54,550 nucleotides of DNA from Actinomycetospora sp. NBRC 106375 (GTDB lineage: Bacteria; Actinomycetota; Actinomycetes; Mycobacteriales; Pseudonocardiaceae). Positions 17,278 to 26,871 of this stretch are shown here, piece after piece (within the stretch, counting starts at the first letter, position 1; each line of letters starts with the position of its first letter). Position numbers and translations under genes: made by a program. The DNA lies in NCBI RefSeq assembly GCF_030269665.1, contig NZ_BSTS01000027.1, positions 1 to 54,550 on the forward strand. Direction: 5' to 3'. The notes under the pieces are model-generated. The model saw only the letters and a program-made list of their open reading frames with translations, searched no databases and was not told the DNA's origin.

Positions 17278-19917
17278 ATGAACACCTCACCCGAACCGGC
17301 CGGCCCGACCGCACCCGACCCGACCGACGTGGTCCTCCCGCCCGACCATCGACTACGCGTCTTCGTCAGCTCGACGTTGCGGGAGCTCGCCGCCGAGCGA
17401 GCCGCCGTCCGTGCCGCGGTGACCCGTCTGCGGCTCGCCCCGGTGATGTTCGAGCAGGGGGCCCGTGCGCACTCTCCGCGGCAGGTGTACCGCTCCTATC
17501 TGGCGCAGAGCCACGTCTTCGTCGCCGTGTACGGCGAGAGCTACGGCTGGGTCGCGCCCGGTGAGGAGGTCTCGGGTCTCGAGGACGAGTACCTCGCGTC
17601 CACCGGCATGCCGCGGCTCCTCTACGTCAAACGGCCCGCCCCGGGGCGAGACGCCCGGCTCGCCGCGATGCTCCAGCGCATCAAGGACGACGACGGGGCC
17701 TCCTACACCGGCTTCTCCACCCCCGAGGAGCTCCAGGTCCTCGTCGAGAACGACCTCGCGGTGCTGCTGACCGAGCGGTTCGAACTGCCCTCACGTCGCG
17801 AGCAGGTGGTTCCGGCTCCGGCACTGCCGGCAACGCCGGCCCCGGCCGGACCGATCGTCGGCCGCGCCCAGGAACTGGGTGCCGCGCGCGACCTGATCCT
17901 CGACGAGGACGTGCGGCTGGTGACACTGACCGGCACAGGTGGCGTCGGCAAGAGCCGCCTGGCCCTGGAGGTCGCGACGTCGCTCGCGGGCAGCTTCCCG
18001 GACGGCGTGGGTGTCGTCGGCCTCGACGCCGTCGATCGCGCCGAGTACGCCGCCTCGGCGATCGCCTCCTCGCTCGGGCTGGCCTCGCCCGGAACGCGGT
18101 CGCCGCTGTCCGACGTGGTGGCCTTCCTGCGTGCGCGCCGCGCCCTGCTCGTGCTGGACAACCTCGAGCAGGTGAGCTCGGTCGCGGCCCTCCTCGGTGC
18201 ACTCCTCGCGGGAGCACCCGGCCTGACCGTGCTCGCGACCAGCCGGACGGCCCTGCGCGTGCGCGGCGAGCACGAGGTCGCCGTCGGGCCACTCCCGGTC
18301 CCGGCCGTCCGGCCCTCGGTGCGGGCCGAGGACATCGTGGCCGTCGAGGCCGTCCGCCTCTTCGTGGATCGCGCTCGCGCCGTCTGCTCGGGCTTCGTCC
18401 TCACCGACAGGAACGCGGCCGACGTGGCCGACATCGTGCGCCGCCTCGACGGACTCCCGCTGGCTCTCGAGCTCGGCGCGGCGATGCTCCGGGTGCTGAC
18501 GCCGGGGGAGCTGCTCGCCCGGCTCGGTCGCCGGCTGAGCACCCTGTCCGGAGGGCCGCTCGACCTGCCCGAGCGACAGCGCACGCTGCGCGCGACGATC
18601 GGCTGGAGTTACGACCTCCTCACGGAGGCCGAGCAGCGCTTGTTCGCCCGCCTCGGCGCCTTCGCGGGTGGCTTCGACCTGGCCGCGGCCGAGGCGGTCG
18701 ACGTGGCAGCGAGCCCGTCCGCTCCCGGAGCGGAGACTCTCGAGACCCTGCAGTCCCTCGTGCGCTCCAGCCTCGTGGCCCGGACGGACGCCGCCGACGG
18801 CGCTCGCTTCAGCATGCTCGACAGCGTCCGGGAGTACGCCCGGGAACGCCTCCGGGCCGACGGGGCCTGGGTCGAGACGCACGACGCGCACGCTCGCTAC
18901 TTCCTCGAACTCGCGGAACGAGCCGACCACGACCTCGAGGAGGCCTCCGCCCAGCTCTCCTGGCTGGAGCGTCTGGAGCGCGACCACGACAACCTCCGCG
19001 TCGCCGTGAGCTGGCTGATCGAGTCCGGGACGCTCGGCCACGCGGGTCGCCTCGCATGGGCCGTCTGGCGCTTCTGGTTCCTGCGCGGGCACACCGACGA
19101 GGGCATCCGGTGGTACCGCGAGATCCTCGCCCGCGCGGACGAGCTGTCGGCCACCTCTCGAGCCCGTGCGCTCGCCGGCGCGGGGCTGCTACTGCACGCC
19201 CGCGGCGACATCGCGGAGGGGGAGGCACTGCTGCGACGCGCCCTGCCGCCCGCGCGCGAGATCGCCGACCGGGAGACCGTGTCGCGGGTGCTCCTCGGGC
19301 TCGGACGGGCGGCGATCGCCCGCGGCGCGATGCCGGAGGCGCGCGGGTACCTCGACGAGAGCCTGGAGCTGAGCTGCGCACGCCACGACGAGTGGGTCGT
19401 CGCCGTGCTCCACGCGTTCTACGGTCAGGTCGCCCTGCAGGAGAACGACGGTCCCGCCGCGGAGAACCATTTCGGCCGCGCGCTGGCCGTGGGTCGGCAG
19501 TCCGGCGACCGGCTCGCCGTCCTGTTCTCACTGTCCGCCCTGGCCGGGGCCCGAGAGCGCGCCGGCGAGACGGAGTCGGTGTCCGCCCTGCTCGTCGAGG
19601 CGCTCGCGGTGGCGCAGGAGCTGGGGGACTCGGCCAGTGCCGCGGACCAGCTCCGCGGCCTCGCCTCCCTCGCGGTCGCGCGAGGCGACGACGTCGAGGC
19701 CGCGCGCCTCCTCGGGGCCCTGGAAGCAGCCCGCGGCGGTAGTGATCGGCGCTCCTGGCTGGCCGGGTTCAATGTCGACGTCCGGGCCGACGACGCGGAT
19801 GTCGCATCCCTGAGAGCGCGGCTCGGCGACACGGGGTTCGTGCGGGCCCGCGACGCGGGGGCACAGGAGTGGACGTCCGGACGGTTCGAGGCGCGCCTGC
19901 CGTCGCTGTCGTCGTGA
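17278..19917 (+). CDS. DUF4062 - STAND (NB-ARC-like) ATPase - TPR protein
   Basis: 879 residues from ATG 17278. Residues about 20-165 are a DUF4062 domain (LRVFVSSTLRELAAERAAV then VFVAVYGESYGW), a TIR/SIR-like fold found in signalling and defence proteins. Residues about 195-510 form a STAND ATPase with Walker A GTGGVGKS (219-226), LLVLDNLEQV as Walker B, and TSRTALRVRGEHE. The rest is TPR-like helices. There is no C-terminal HTH, so it is not a standard AfsR/LAL regulator. The modular plan (N-terminal effector, nucleotide switch, repeat sensor) resembles anti-phage or signal-transduction STAND proteins. The role is inferred only from architecture. Confidence 0.8.
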   Translation: MNTSPEPAGPTAPDPTDVVLPPDHRLRVFVSSTLRELAAERAAVRAAVTRLRLAPVMFEQGARAHSPRQVYRSYLAQSHVFVAVYGESYGWVAPGEEVSGLEDEYLASTGMPRLLYVKRPAPGRDARLAAMLQRIKDDDGASYTGFSTPEELQVLVENDLAVLLTERFELPSRREQVVPAPALPATPAPAGPIVGRAQELGAARDLILDEDVRLVTLTGTGGVGKSRLALEVATSLAGSFPDGVGVVGLDAVDRAEYAASAIASSLGLASPGTRSPLSDVVAFLRARRALLVLDNLEQVSSVAALLGALLAGAPGLTVLATSRTALRVRGEHEVAVGPLPVPAVRPSVRAEDIVAVEAVRLFVDRARAVCSGFVLTDRNAADVADIVRRLDGLPLALELGAAMLRVLTPGELLARLGRRLSTLSGGPLDLPERQRTLRATIGWSYDLLTEAEQRLFARLGAFAGGFDLAAAEAVDVAASPSAPGAETLETLQSLVRSSLVARTDAADGARFSMLDSVREYARERLRADGAWVETHDAHARYFLELAERADHDLEEASAQLSWLERLERDHDNLRVAVSWLIESGTLGHAGRLAWAVWRFWFLRGHTDEGIRWYREILARADELSATSRARALAGAGLLLHARGDIAEGEALLRRALPPAREIADRETVSRVLLGLGRAAIARGAMPEARGYLDESLELSCARHDEWVVAVLHAFYGQVALQENDGPAAENHFGRALAVGRQSGDRLAVLFSLSALAGARERAGETESVSALLVEALAVAQELGDSASAADQLRGLASLAVARGDDVEAARLLGALEAARGGSDRRSWLAGFNVDVRADDADVASLRARLGDTGFVRARDAGAQEWTSGRFEARLPSLSS

Positions 19918-19929
19918 CGAGCCGGGCGC

Positions 19930-21039
19930 TCACCCCACGATCATGGCGTGGGGGCCGACCGGGCGTTGATCGGCGAACAGCATCGCGACGAGCTCGCCAC
20001 GGCTGCTGACCCCGACCTTGGCGAAGATCGCCTTGAGGTGGTCGCGCACGGTGTGCTGCGACAGCACGAGGTCCTGGGCGATCTGGGCGTTCGCGTGACC
20101 ACGGCCCACCGCACAGGTGATCTCCCGTTCGCGGGCGGTGAGCCCGAAGGCCTCCACCAGGATCGGGGCCACTTCGCCGAGCATCGCGGGTTCGATCACC
20201 AGCGACGTCCCGTGGTTCCCGGCGTCCCGTCCGCGCAGCACGGATGCGTGGGCGACGAGCCAGCGACCGGTCATGGTCTGGACGTGGGCGCGCGCCGGGC
20301 CGCGATCGCGGCCGGCCGCCACGGAAGCCGCGCGCGCCACGAGCGCCGACATCGGACCCAAGAAGGCCTCGTCGTCGGCCCACCGCGGCCCGGCGAGCTC
20401 GGCGAACCACCGCTCCGCGCTCTCGTCGAGCGCTGTGATCTCGCCATCGGCGCCGAGCATCGCGGCTCCGGGACCCCAGGACGGGGCGACGTCGCCGGCA
20501 CGGTGGCCTTGCGTCACGACGTCGGCGAGCCAGCTCCCGAGGGTTCCGGCCAGCCCGGCAACCGCGGCGATGTCGCGCGGGCTGAACGGCGGCCGGCCGC
20601 GGTCGCGGAAGAGGTCGATGAGGCCCCAGGCGCGCTCCCCGAACCGGACCACGGCGCGGAGCTCGTCGTCGTAGCCCAGCGGCTCCAGGAGCTCGCGGAA
20701 GCGGGTGCTGCGGGTGGGGTTGTCGTCGGTCGTCGCGCGCAGCGAGGCCACGGCGGACGGGGAGCGCGCGAGGTCGCGGAAGAGCATCACGTCCTCGATC
20801 TGGAACTCGTAGCGCCAGTAGGACGCGCAGTAGCCGGCCACCGTGTTCTCGACCCGAGTGGGGCTCGTGGGCATGAGGGAGAACGGGTCCACCCCGTACC
20901 AGACCGCGGAATCGTAGGCGACGACGCGACTGAGCCGTCGAGAGGCCGCAGCGAGAACCGCCTCACCGCGCCCGCCGCTGAATGAGCGGCGTTCTCCCGC
21001 GCCGACGGCAGTGGTCGGAGACAGGGCGATCGTGTTCAT
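19930..21039 (-). CDS. LuxR-family transcriptional regulator with N-terminal GAF-like sensor
   Basis: 369 residues. The first 280 residues look like a GAF/PAS sensor region (YDSAVWYGVDPFSL, then FSPRDIAAVAGLAGTLGSWLADVV and a PAS-like GADGEITALDESAERWF). The C-terminus is a LuxR HTH (about 300-360: FGLTAREREITCAVGRGHAN then QHTVRDHLKAIFAKVGVSSR). It converges on the STAND gene, with 12 bp between the stops. The ATG at 21039 is preceded by GGAGCTTCCCGCC on its strand. The target and ligand are unknown. Confidence 0.85.
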   Translation of the reverse strand: MNTIALSPTTAVGAGERRSFSGGRGEAVLAAASRRLSRVVAYDSAVWYGVDPFSLMPTSPTRVENTVAGYCASYWRYEFQIEDVMLFRDLARSPSAVASLRATTDDNPTRSTRFRELLEPLGYDDELRAVVRFGERAWGLIDLFRDRGRPPFSPRDIAAVAGLAGTLGSWLADVVTQGHRAGDVAPSWGPGAAMLGADGEITALDESAERWFAELAGPRWADDEAFLGPMSALVARAASVAAGRDRGPARAHVQTMTGRWLVAHASVLRGRDAGNHGTSLVIEPAMLGEVAPILVEAFGLTAREREITCAVGRGHANAQIAQDLVLSQHTVRDHLKAIFAKVGVSSRGELVAMLFADQRPVGPHAMIVG

Positions 21040-21413
21040 GGCGGGAAGCTCCTGACGATGGACGAGTGCACGTCCGCGGGTCCGCCTCGAGCGTGACGTG
21101 CCGTCGACCGGCTCCGCATCCCGGTAGTCCGTAGTCCGTTCCGCGATCTGTCACACCTCGCTGGGCCGCGAACCACAGCCCTCCGATGGCCTCCGCGACG
21201 TCGAAGGCCGACGTCGGTGAGCTGCCTGGCATCCCAGCGGCATCCGGCCCTCGTGAGGGCGAACGACGTCGACCGGCTCGACGGCCACGTCGACTCGCTC
21301 ACGACGAGCGGTGTCCTCGACTTCGAGTTGCCGAAGGGACTCACGACAGTGCCGTCGGGACCAACATCGGGCTGCACGTCGCGAAACGACGTTGGTCCGA
21401 AAGGGTCAAGCGT

Positions 21414-21640
21414 TCGTCCCACACTCGTCCCACGCCGCATCGGGCCGACACTCGCTCGTCGCGTCTGCGCAGGTCAGCCGTGGTGCCCCCGGCAGGATTC
21501 GAACCTGCGCTCCCGCCTCCGGAGGCCGGGCGACCGGGTGCCCCCAGATGCCCTACCTGGGCTTCCAGGTGACCGAGGTTCGCGCATCGGGTCTTTGGCG
21601 GCCGCTGATGGCCTGGTGTTCGTGCCACGTGTCGTGCCAC
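21414..21640. other. attP-like module C: tRNA-Arg 3' core with paired arm boxes
   Basis: The core 21482-21531 is identical to the first 50 bp of modules A and B. Left boxes TCGTCCCAC are at 21414-21422 and 21425-21433; right boxes read TCGTGCCAC at 21620-21628 and 21632-21640, each with C changed to G. Distances are again 68 and 138 bp, with steps of 11 and 12 bp. The surrounding gene-free stretch (21040-22041, about 1 kb) shows no other feature I can support; from about 21700 the GC content starts to fall toward the kinase gene. Confidence 0.65.
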
Positions 21641-22041
21641 GGCGCAACAGGTCAGAGTGATCAGCTCAAGGCCCCAATCTTCGCGGAAGTGGTCGAAGTC
21701 CTTACGACTGAGGAGTCCAAGGGCAGCTCGCGGGCCGGGGGGCAGGCGGCAATCCAGCTGCGATCGGTTGGGTGTGCCGCCGCGCAGTTGGGCGTAGGCC
21801 TGGAGCTAGCCGCAGTGGGCGGCGGTGCGCCGAGTGCAGGGGAAGACGATCAGGCTGTCGCGAAGGCCTGGAACCTCACATACTGTTCTGAGCCTCCAGG
21901 CGGTGGGCCAGGGTCCAAATTGAGCAGCAGCCCCTCTGAGCAGACGTCCCGGCCGGGACTGGTCCGACGCCGGGGCCGCGTCGCTGCTAGCACTCTTGGG
22001 GGCCGCGTCGTCCGTTTTCCGCGGCGAGCTACGTTCCGAGA

Positions 22042-23295
22042 GTGGTACGAGACTGGGGGCGTCGCTGGACCCGAACGGGTGGCGGCCGCGGAGGAGGGCA
22101 AGGGCGATCGAGTCGCGTTCTCGACCCCGGGGGCAAGGTTGGGTTTCTGAAAGAATTACTTAGGCCTCGGGATCGGCGTGCGCGGGGACGGTTCCGTCGG
22201 GAAGTGACGAGCTACGAGACGCTCGCGGGTCACCCGTCGTTGCCCGAGTTGTGGGATCACAACGCCGATCGGTGGGATGATCTGAAAGTCGATCTATTCC
22301 TCGTACTCGAACATATTGAGGGAGGGACTGTTGGAGACCGAGTCCGCGAGCTCGGATTGCTTGATATCGATCAAGCCATCGGCCTTACGAGGCAGCTATG
22401 TGACATAGTTCAATTCTGCCACGAGAACGATGTAGTGCACCGAGACCTTAAGCCTGAGAACATTATCCTTCGAAGTGGCGAGACGAACGACCCCGTCATC
22501 GTGGATTTTGGTCTGGCGTTCAATGACATCGAGGATGAACCAGAGCTGACTCGGGTTAACGAGGAAGTCGGGAACCGCTTCCTAAGGCTTCCTGAGCACT
22601 CAAGCGGCGGTCGAAACCCTGTTAGTGACGTTACGCAGCTGGTTGGTCTACTGTTCTACGTACTCACCGGTGTCGAGCCGCGCGTGCTCCAAGACGGCGA
22701 CGGGCACATGCCGCATCAGCGTCCTGAAGTAAGAGGGCGTCTCGACACGCTTGAGGCGACAAGACCTCAGTTGCGTCGCCTCTTGTCGTTGTTCGATCGT
22801 GGCTTTGCGCTTCGGACGGCGTCGCGGTTTCCCGGTGCCGCCCAATTACGGGAGGCGTTGACAGCGATCATGTCTCAAGATCCAGCAAGGCCGGACTTGG
22901 ATGACCTATTCCGGTCACTCGACGCGGACGTTTCAGCGGAGGATCGACGCCGAGTCGCTGAAGCCGCCTCAGCAATAAATGCGTTCCGAAGTGGCCTTTA
23001 CAGCTCGCTTTCGCAAATCGCGAAGGAGAGGTCTCTCGATATTTCGTGGGGCAATGGCCCCGACACGTTTTCCAAGGAGCGGCCGTCCGGTGTCTGTCGG
23101 TACGCTCTGACCGTGCCCGGAGTCATTCCGACTTCACACCCGGAGTGGACAGTTGAACTGGTTGGTGTAGGAGAATTCTCGCTGGTGAGGGATGGCGTTC
23201 AAGTCTGGCGTGGGACGGATCCAGCGGAACCGGAGCTCCTAAGTGTCATCTACATTGTACTAGTCGAGCAATTTAGAGCTAGTTCGACCAGTTAG
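22042..23295 (+). CDS. Serine/threonine protein kinase with unknown C-terminal domain, low GC
   Basis: 417 residues. The kinase domain (about 10-275) has a Gly-rich start RTGGGRGGGQGRSSRV, Lys37 in GFLKELLRPRD, catalytic loop HRDLKPEN (H133, D135), and DFG at 155-157. The C-terminal 130 residues match no family I know. No membrane helix or PASTA repeats are seen, so it is cytoplasmic. A GTG start at 22042 is assumed because it keeps the Gly-rich loop. GC content and codon use (TTA, ATA, AGA present) are clearly different from all neighbours, a sign of recent transfer. Stand-alone kinases in mobile DNA are often defence or exclusion genes, but nothing here proves this. Confidence 0.8.
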   Translation: MVRDWGRRWTRTGGGRGGGQGRSSRVLDPGGKVGFLKELLRPRDRRARGRFRREVTSYETLAGHPSLPELWDHNADRWDDLKVDLFLVLEHIEGGTVGDRVRELGLLDIDQAIGLTRQLCDIVQFCHENDVVHRDLKPENIILRSGETNDPVIVDFGLAFNDIEDEPELTRVNEEVGNRFLRLPEHSSGGRNPVSDVTQLVGLLFYVLTGVEPRVLQDGDGHMPHQRPEVRGRLDTLEATRPQLRRLLSLFDRGFALRTASRFPGAAQLREALTAIMSQDPARPDLDDLFRSLDADVSAEDRRRVAEAASAINAFRSGLYSSLSQIAKERSLDISWGNGPDTFSKERPSGVCRYALTVPGVIPTSHPEWTVELVGVGEFSLVRDGVQVWRGTDPAEPELLSVIYIVLVEQFRASSTS

Positions 23296-23736
23296 TCGGC
23301 CATAGAGTTCCGGCGCAAGCCCGAGGCCTCGAACGATCACGGAGTTATCGATCCAGGAAGTGAAGCGGTAGAACACGCCCAATGGGGGCGGGATCTGAGT
23401 CGCCGGTCGTGTGGGTCGTAGCGCCCGTCTTCGCGAGATCGTCCGACGGGCCTGCGCAGCGAACCAACTGCAACATTTAGTGCCCGGATAGCGCGACGGG
23501 CCGGTCACGTCGAGTTGCGAGCCGACAAAGCTGAGCGGGCCGACCACGGCGCTTATCGGGGTCGCACCCGAACGCCACCGCTCATTGATATCGCGGGGGC
23601 GCATCTTGGATTCGCTCGGACTAACGCAACGTGCGACGGGTGAGCGTCCGGCTCTACCACGTGCCGCTCGGTGACGCGGCCCCTGTGTCGGACCCCTCTG
23701 CGACCATGTTCTCCCGTACGAGCCAAGGGATCGACC
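23296..23736. other. Gene-free stretch between kinase and VOC gene
   Basis: 441 bp of mixed composition. A minus-strand frame reads through from about 23607 to 23260 but resembles no family and overlaps the kinase 3' end, so I do not call it. No repeat, hairpin or promoter stands out. Confidence 0.4.
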
Positions 23737-24150
23737 ATGACTTCTCGCCTCAACCCCTTCATCTACTTCGACGACACCGCCCGTCAGGCCATGGAGTTCT
23801 ACCGCGACGTGTTCGGCGGACATCTCGCGATCAGCACGTTCGCCGAGTTCGGCCCGGCCGATTCGCCGGACGCGAACAAGATCATGCACGCCCAGTTGGA
23901 GACCTCGCAGGGCTTCACGCTGATGGCGTCGGACACCCCGCGGGGCATGGGGTTCAAGCCCGGCACGGCCATGGCGGTCAGCGTGTCCGGTGAGGACTCC
24001 GCCGATCTGCACGGATACTGGGAGAAGCTGTCGGAGGGCGGCACCGTGACCGTGCCGATGGAGAAGCAGGCATGGGGTGATGAGTTCGGTGCCTGCGTCG
24101 ACAGGTTCGGCGTCTCGTGGATGGTCAACATCGAGCAACCGCGGCCGTGA
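23737..24150 (+). CDS. VOC-family protein (PhnB/glyoxalase-like)
   Basis: 137 residues, start ATG 23737 preceded by AAGGGATCGACC. The PhnB-like vicinal-oxygen-chelate fold is recognisable from LNPFIYFDDTARQAMEFYRD at the N-terminus, IMHAQLE (strand with metal-ligand-like His) and the closing WGDEFGACVDRFGVSWMVNI. Members are usually small metal-binding or bleomycin/antibiotic-resistance-like proteins; a specific substrate cannot be given. It stands alone between the kinase and the ISL3 remnant. Confidence 0.8.
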   Translation: MTSRLNPFIYFDDTARQAMEFYRDVFGGHLAISTFAEFGPADSPDANKIMHAQLETSQGFTLMASDTPRGMGFKPGTAMAVSVSGEDSADLHGYWEKLSEGGTVTVPMEKQAWGDEFGACVDRFGVSWMVNIEQPRP

Positions 24151-24159
24151 GATCAGCAC

Positions 24160-24906
24160 GCGACCTCGCGCGGACGCGGCAGATCAAAGCCGTCGCCGAC
24201 GCCGTCCCGGGTGTCGCCGGCCGAAGTCGGCTGCACGGATTCTCGGAGTCCGGCAGCACAGGCACGCCGGAGATCACCCAGCTACGCCCTCACCGGGGAC
24301 AACCCTGGTCGGACGCGGGCGGGCCCGGAGGCCCGGCCGCGGCGCCGGGACCTTCTTGGAATCCCTTTCACCTGGTGGCGTTGTGCGGCGACGAGCTCGA
24401 CCGTTGCCGCCAGCGTGTCCAGCAGGACACCCCCGGGTATCGCGGCCAGACCGGGGACCCGCTCTACCGGGTGCGCCGCACCCTGCGCACCCGCCTGGAG
24501 CTGCTCGCCTCCCGGCAGCGCACCCGGCTCAAGGACGGTGTTCCTCGCCGACAACCACGTCGCTGTCGCGGTCACGTGGTGGGTCTATCAGCAGGACATC
24601 GCCGCCCACGCCGATCCCAACCGCCAGCGCGGGAAGACGCTGCTCACCACGGTGATCGACCGGCTCCGAACGGGCTTACCGGCCGGGCTCGACGAGCTCG
24701 CCACACTCGGGCGCACGCTGCACCGGCGACGCGACGACGTCCTGGCCTACTTCGACCACCGGGCCTCCAACGGCCCCACCGAGGCCATCAACGGCCGACT
24801 CGAAGCGCTGCGCCGCAACGCGCCGGGCTTCCGCAACCCGGTCAACTACCGCATCCGGTCGCTACTGCACTGCGGAGCCCTCGCACTCTGAAACCGGAAG
24901 AGCCCC
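24160..24906 (+). mobile_element. ISL3-family remnant: transposase 3' part and right inverted repeat
   Basis: Two frames on the plus strand carry the C-terminal half of an ISL3 transposase: PFHLVALCGDELDRCRQRVQ then GDPLYRVRRTLRTRLELL (about 24360-24520), and after a +1/-1 shift near 24530 VFLADNHVAVAVTWW to NGPTEAINGRLEALRRNAPG and the stop at 24889-24891. The sequence GAAACCGGAAGAGCC follows at once (24890-24904), resembling an ISL3 right end. No left end or N-terminal zinc finger is present. It is a frameshifted relic, not a copy of the element at 5704-7161. Confidence 0.7.
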
Positions 24907-25017
24907 TTTGGCGTCTGCCTGTGTGGGCGGCAATCCGTCGGCCGGATGGTAATGAAGTGCGGTGCCGTGAACGGCGGCGAGGCCCCAGCACGCGAGCAGA
25001 TCAGGATTGAGAATCAC

Positions 25018-25494
25018 CTACGTCGCGTCCGCGGTCTCGGCGGCCATCGTCGGCTCGCCGTGCTCGAGGTAGGTAGCGCCCTCGGCGGCCACCGCACGGA
25101 TGCGGCGGGAGATGCGGGATATGACGAGGTCGTCGAGATCCTTTAGATCGACCCACCGCCAGTCATCGAGCTCGTTGTCGGCGAGGTTGATTCGGTGCTC
25201 GTCGGTGCCGAGGGAGCCGCAGTCGAACAGGAACAGGAGCTTGTCACCCTCGTTGCCGTTCGGAGCCCAGTCGATGCCGAGCATGCGGATGACGGGCCGG
25301 TCGAGGCCGAGCTCCTCGGCGATCTCGCGCCGGCACGCCGCCGCCGGCGACTCACCGCGCTCGACGTAACCACCGGGGATGTCCCAGGTGTCCTTATAGG
25401 TCGGGTGCACTAGCAAGACCCGGCCCCGGTCATCGAAGAACAGTGCGCCGGCGGCCACTCGGGGCGTCGCGAAGCTGTCGCTCGGGTCCGTCAC
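25018..25494 (-). CDS. Nudix hydrolase
   Basis: 158 residues with a complete Nudix box at residues 41-63 ([22 protein letters not shown] plus G), i.e. GX5EX7REUXEEXGU with all metal-binding glutamates. The family hydrolyses nucleoside-diphosphate-linked compounds. It lies directly downstream of the XRE regulator gene (22 bp) at the left border of the conjugation module. In the actinomycete element pSAM2 the immunity factor Pif is a Nudix protein, so an exclusion or immunity role is a testable alternative to housekeeping. Confidence 0.85.
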   Translation of the reverse strand: MTDPSDSFATPRVAAGALFFDDRGRVLLVHPTYKDTWDIPGGYVERGESPAAACRREIAEELGLDRPVIRMLGIDWAPNGNEGDKLLFLFDCGSLGTDEHRINLADNELDDWRWVDLKDLDDLVISRISRRIRAVAAEGATYLEHGEPTMAAETADAT

Positions 25495-25516
25495 GCCACC
25501 GAGCCTATGCGGTGGC

Positions 25517-26746
25517 TCAGGCGAGGTGCAGACGCCCGGCGAGCTGCTCCAACGCCACGCTGCGGGCGCCGCGGTTGTTCCGCAGCCAGCTCAGCACGAG
25601 TTGGCGACTGATGGCGTGGTGCCGGACTTGTTCGGGTGCGAGCTGCTCCGCCTGGAGGAGCACGCCGAGGGCGTCATCGCGTCGGCTTCGAGCCGTGTAC
25701 GCCCGGGCAGTCTCGATCGCGTGGCGAACCTGACGCTCGACGGGAAGCGCGGACGCGTCGATCCGAGGGGCGATGTCGACGGCGATCTGGACGTCGCCCA
25801 GCTCCATGGCTGTGGTCATCCGGTGGAGCGCCACGTTAGTCGGCCCGAACGCAGTCCACATGGCGTTCTGGTCGCGCCCGAGCCGCCTGGCGCTTTCCTG
25901 AGCCTCGTCCAGGAACGAGCGGGCGGCGGCGCGGTCGTCGGCGCGAGCCGCCGCGACGGCGCCCGTCAGGAAGAGCGTTCCGTAGACCGAGAGCAGGGCG
26001 TCATCAGCCCGAGGACCGAGCTGGGGCTCGAGGAGGTCGGCCGCAGCGCGGGTGAGGTCGACGCTGGCTGCGAACCGACCCGTGGAGTGCAAGGCGTGGG
26101 TGACCGATCGAAAGAGCGATCCGAGAACAACGGGATTGCCGGACCTTTGCGCGGCGGTGAGCCCGCGCTCGGAGGCTATCCAGGCGAGGTCGGTCTCCCC
26201 GAGCTTGGTCAACACGGAGACGGCGATCTGGTAGGTGAGCCCGAGTAGACCTTGGGCCCGGCCGAAGTCCTCGACACCGGCCGTGCGGGTGGCCCGCAGG
26301 GCGTCGTTAAGGATGAGCGGGACGCGCGCCGTCACGTACGCGTACCGGCTCGCCTGGTACGCCTCGAACGCCGAGGCGACGTCCCGCTCCACGTTGTCGA
26401 GACTGACCGGCTCGTCGTCGGCGTTGCTAGCCCCGAGGAGCGGAGCGAGCTGGCTGTAGTCCATCAGGGCCGCGCGTAGCGCGGGCACGGTGTTGACGCC
26501 GCTGTCGTCGGTCCAGTCGAGGAGGGTGGGCTCGCCGACGAGATCGCCGATGGCGACGTCCAGGGCGTCGGCCAACCGACGGATCACTGACAATCGGTCG
26601 AGTTCGATCCGATTGTTCTCGACGCGGCTCAGCCAGTCCTCGGTACGCCCCACCAAGCCGGCCAGCACCAGCTGTGACTGTCCCCGTCGCCGGCGGTAGA
26701 ACGCGATTCGCTCGCCAACGGTCATCGTCTCGGTCATTCCGCGCAT
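25517..26746 (-). CDS. XRE-family helix-turn-helix regulator with C-terminal TPR-like region
   Basis: 409 residues from ATG 26746 (in-frame ATGs at 26737 and 26725 are alternatives; GAAGAAGGTG lies upstream of 26746). An HTH_3 domain covers about residues 10-70 ([20 protein letters not shown] then [19 protein letters not shown]). The remaining 330 residues are helical and TPR-like. The layout is common in actinobacterial regulators that sense peptides or partner proteins. It is divergent from the excisionase-like gene at 26872, with a 125-bp intergenic region between them, so it may control both sides. Confidence 0.82.
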   Translation of the reverse strand: MRGMTETMTVGERIAFYRRRRGQSQLVLAGLVGRTEDWLSRVENNRIELDRLSVIRRLADALDVAIGDLVGEPTLLDWTDDSGVNTVPALRAALMDYSQLAPLLGASNADDEPVSLDNVERDVASAFEAYQASRYAYVTARVPLILNDALRATRTAGVEDFGRAQGLLGLTYQIAVSVLTKLGETDLAWIASERGLTAAQRSGNPVVLGSLFRSVTHALHSTGRFAASVDLTRAAADLLEPQLGPRADDALLSVYGTLFLTGAVAAARADDRAAARSFLDEAQESARRLGRDQNAMWTAFGPTNVALHRMTTAMELGDVQIAVDIAPRIDASALPVERQVRHAIETARAYTARSRRDDALGVLLQAEQLAPEQVRHHAISRQLVLSWLRNNRGARSVALEQLAGRLHLA

Positions 26747-26871
26747 GACGATCACCTTCTTCCGAGGTCGCCGAACCACCCCGGAATTTTCTTCCGGGTC
26801 CTCGCTCCCGACCGCTCTGACGCTAGCCGCACAGGCCCGCAGGGCGCAGTCGTTTCAGTCAGGAGCCAGCC

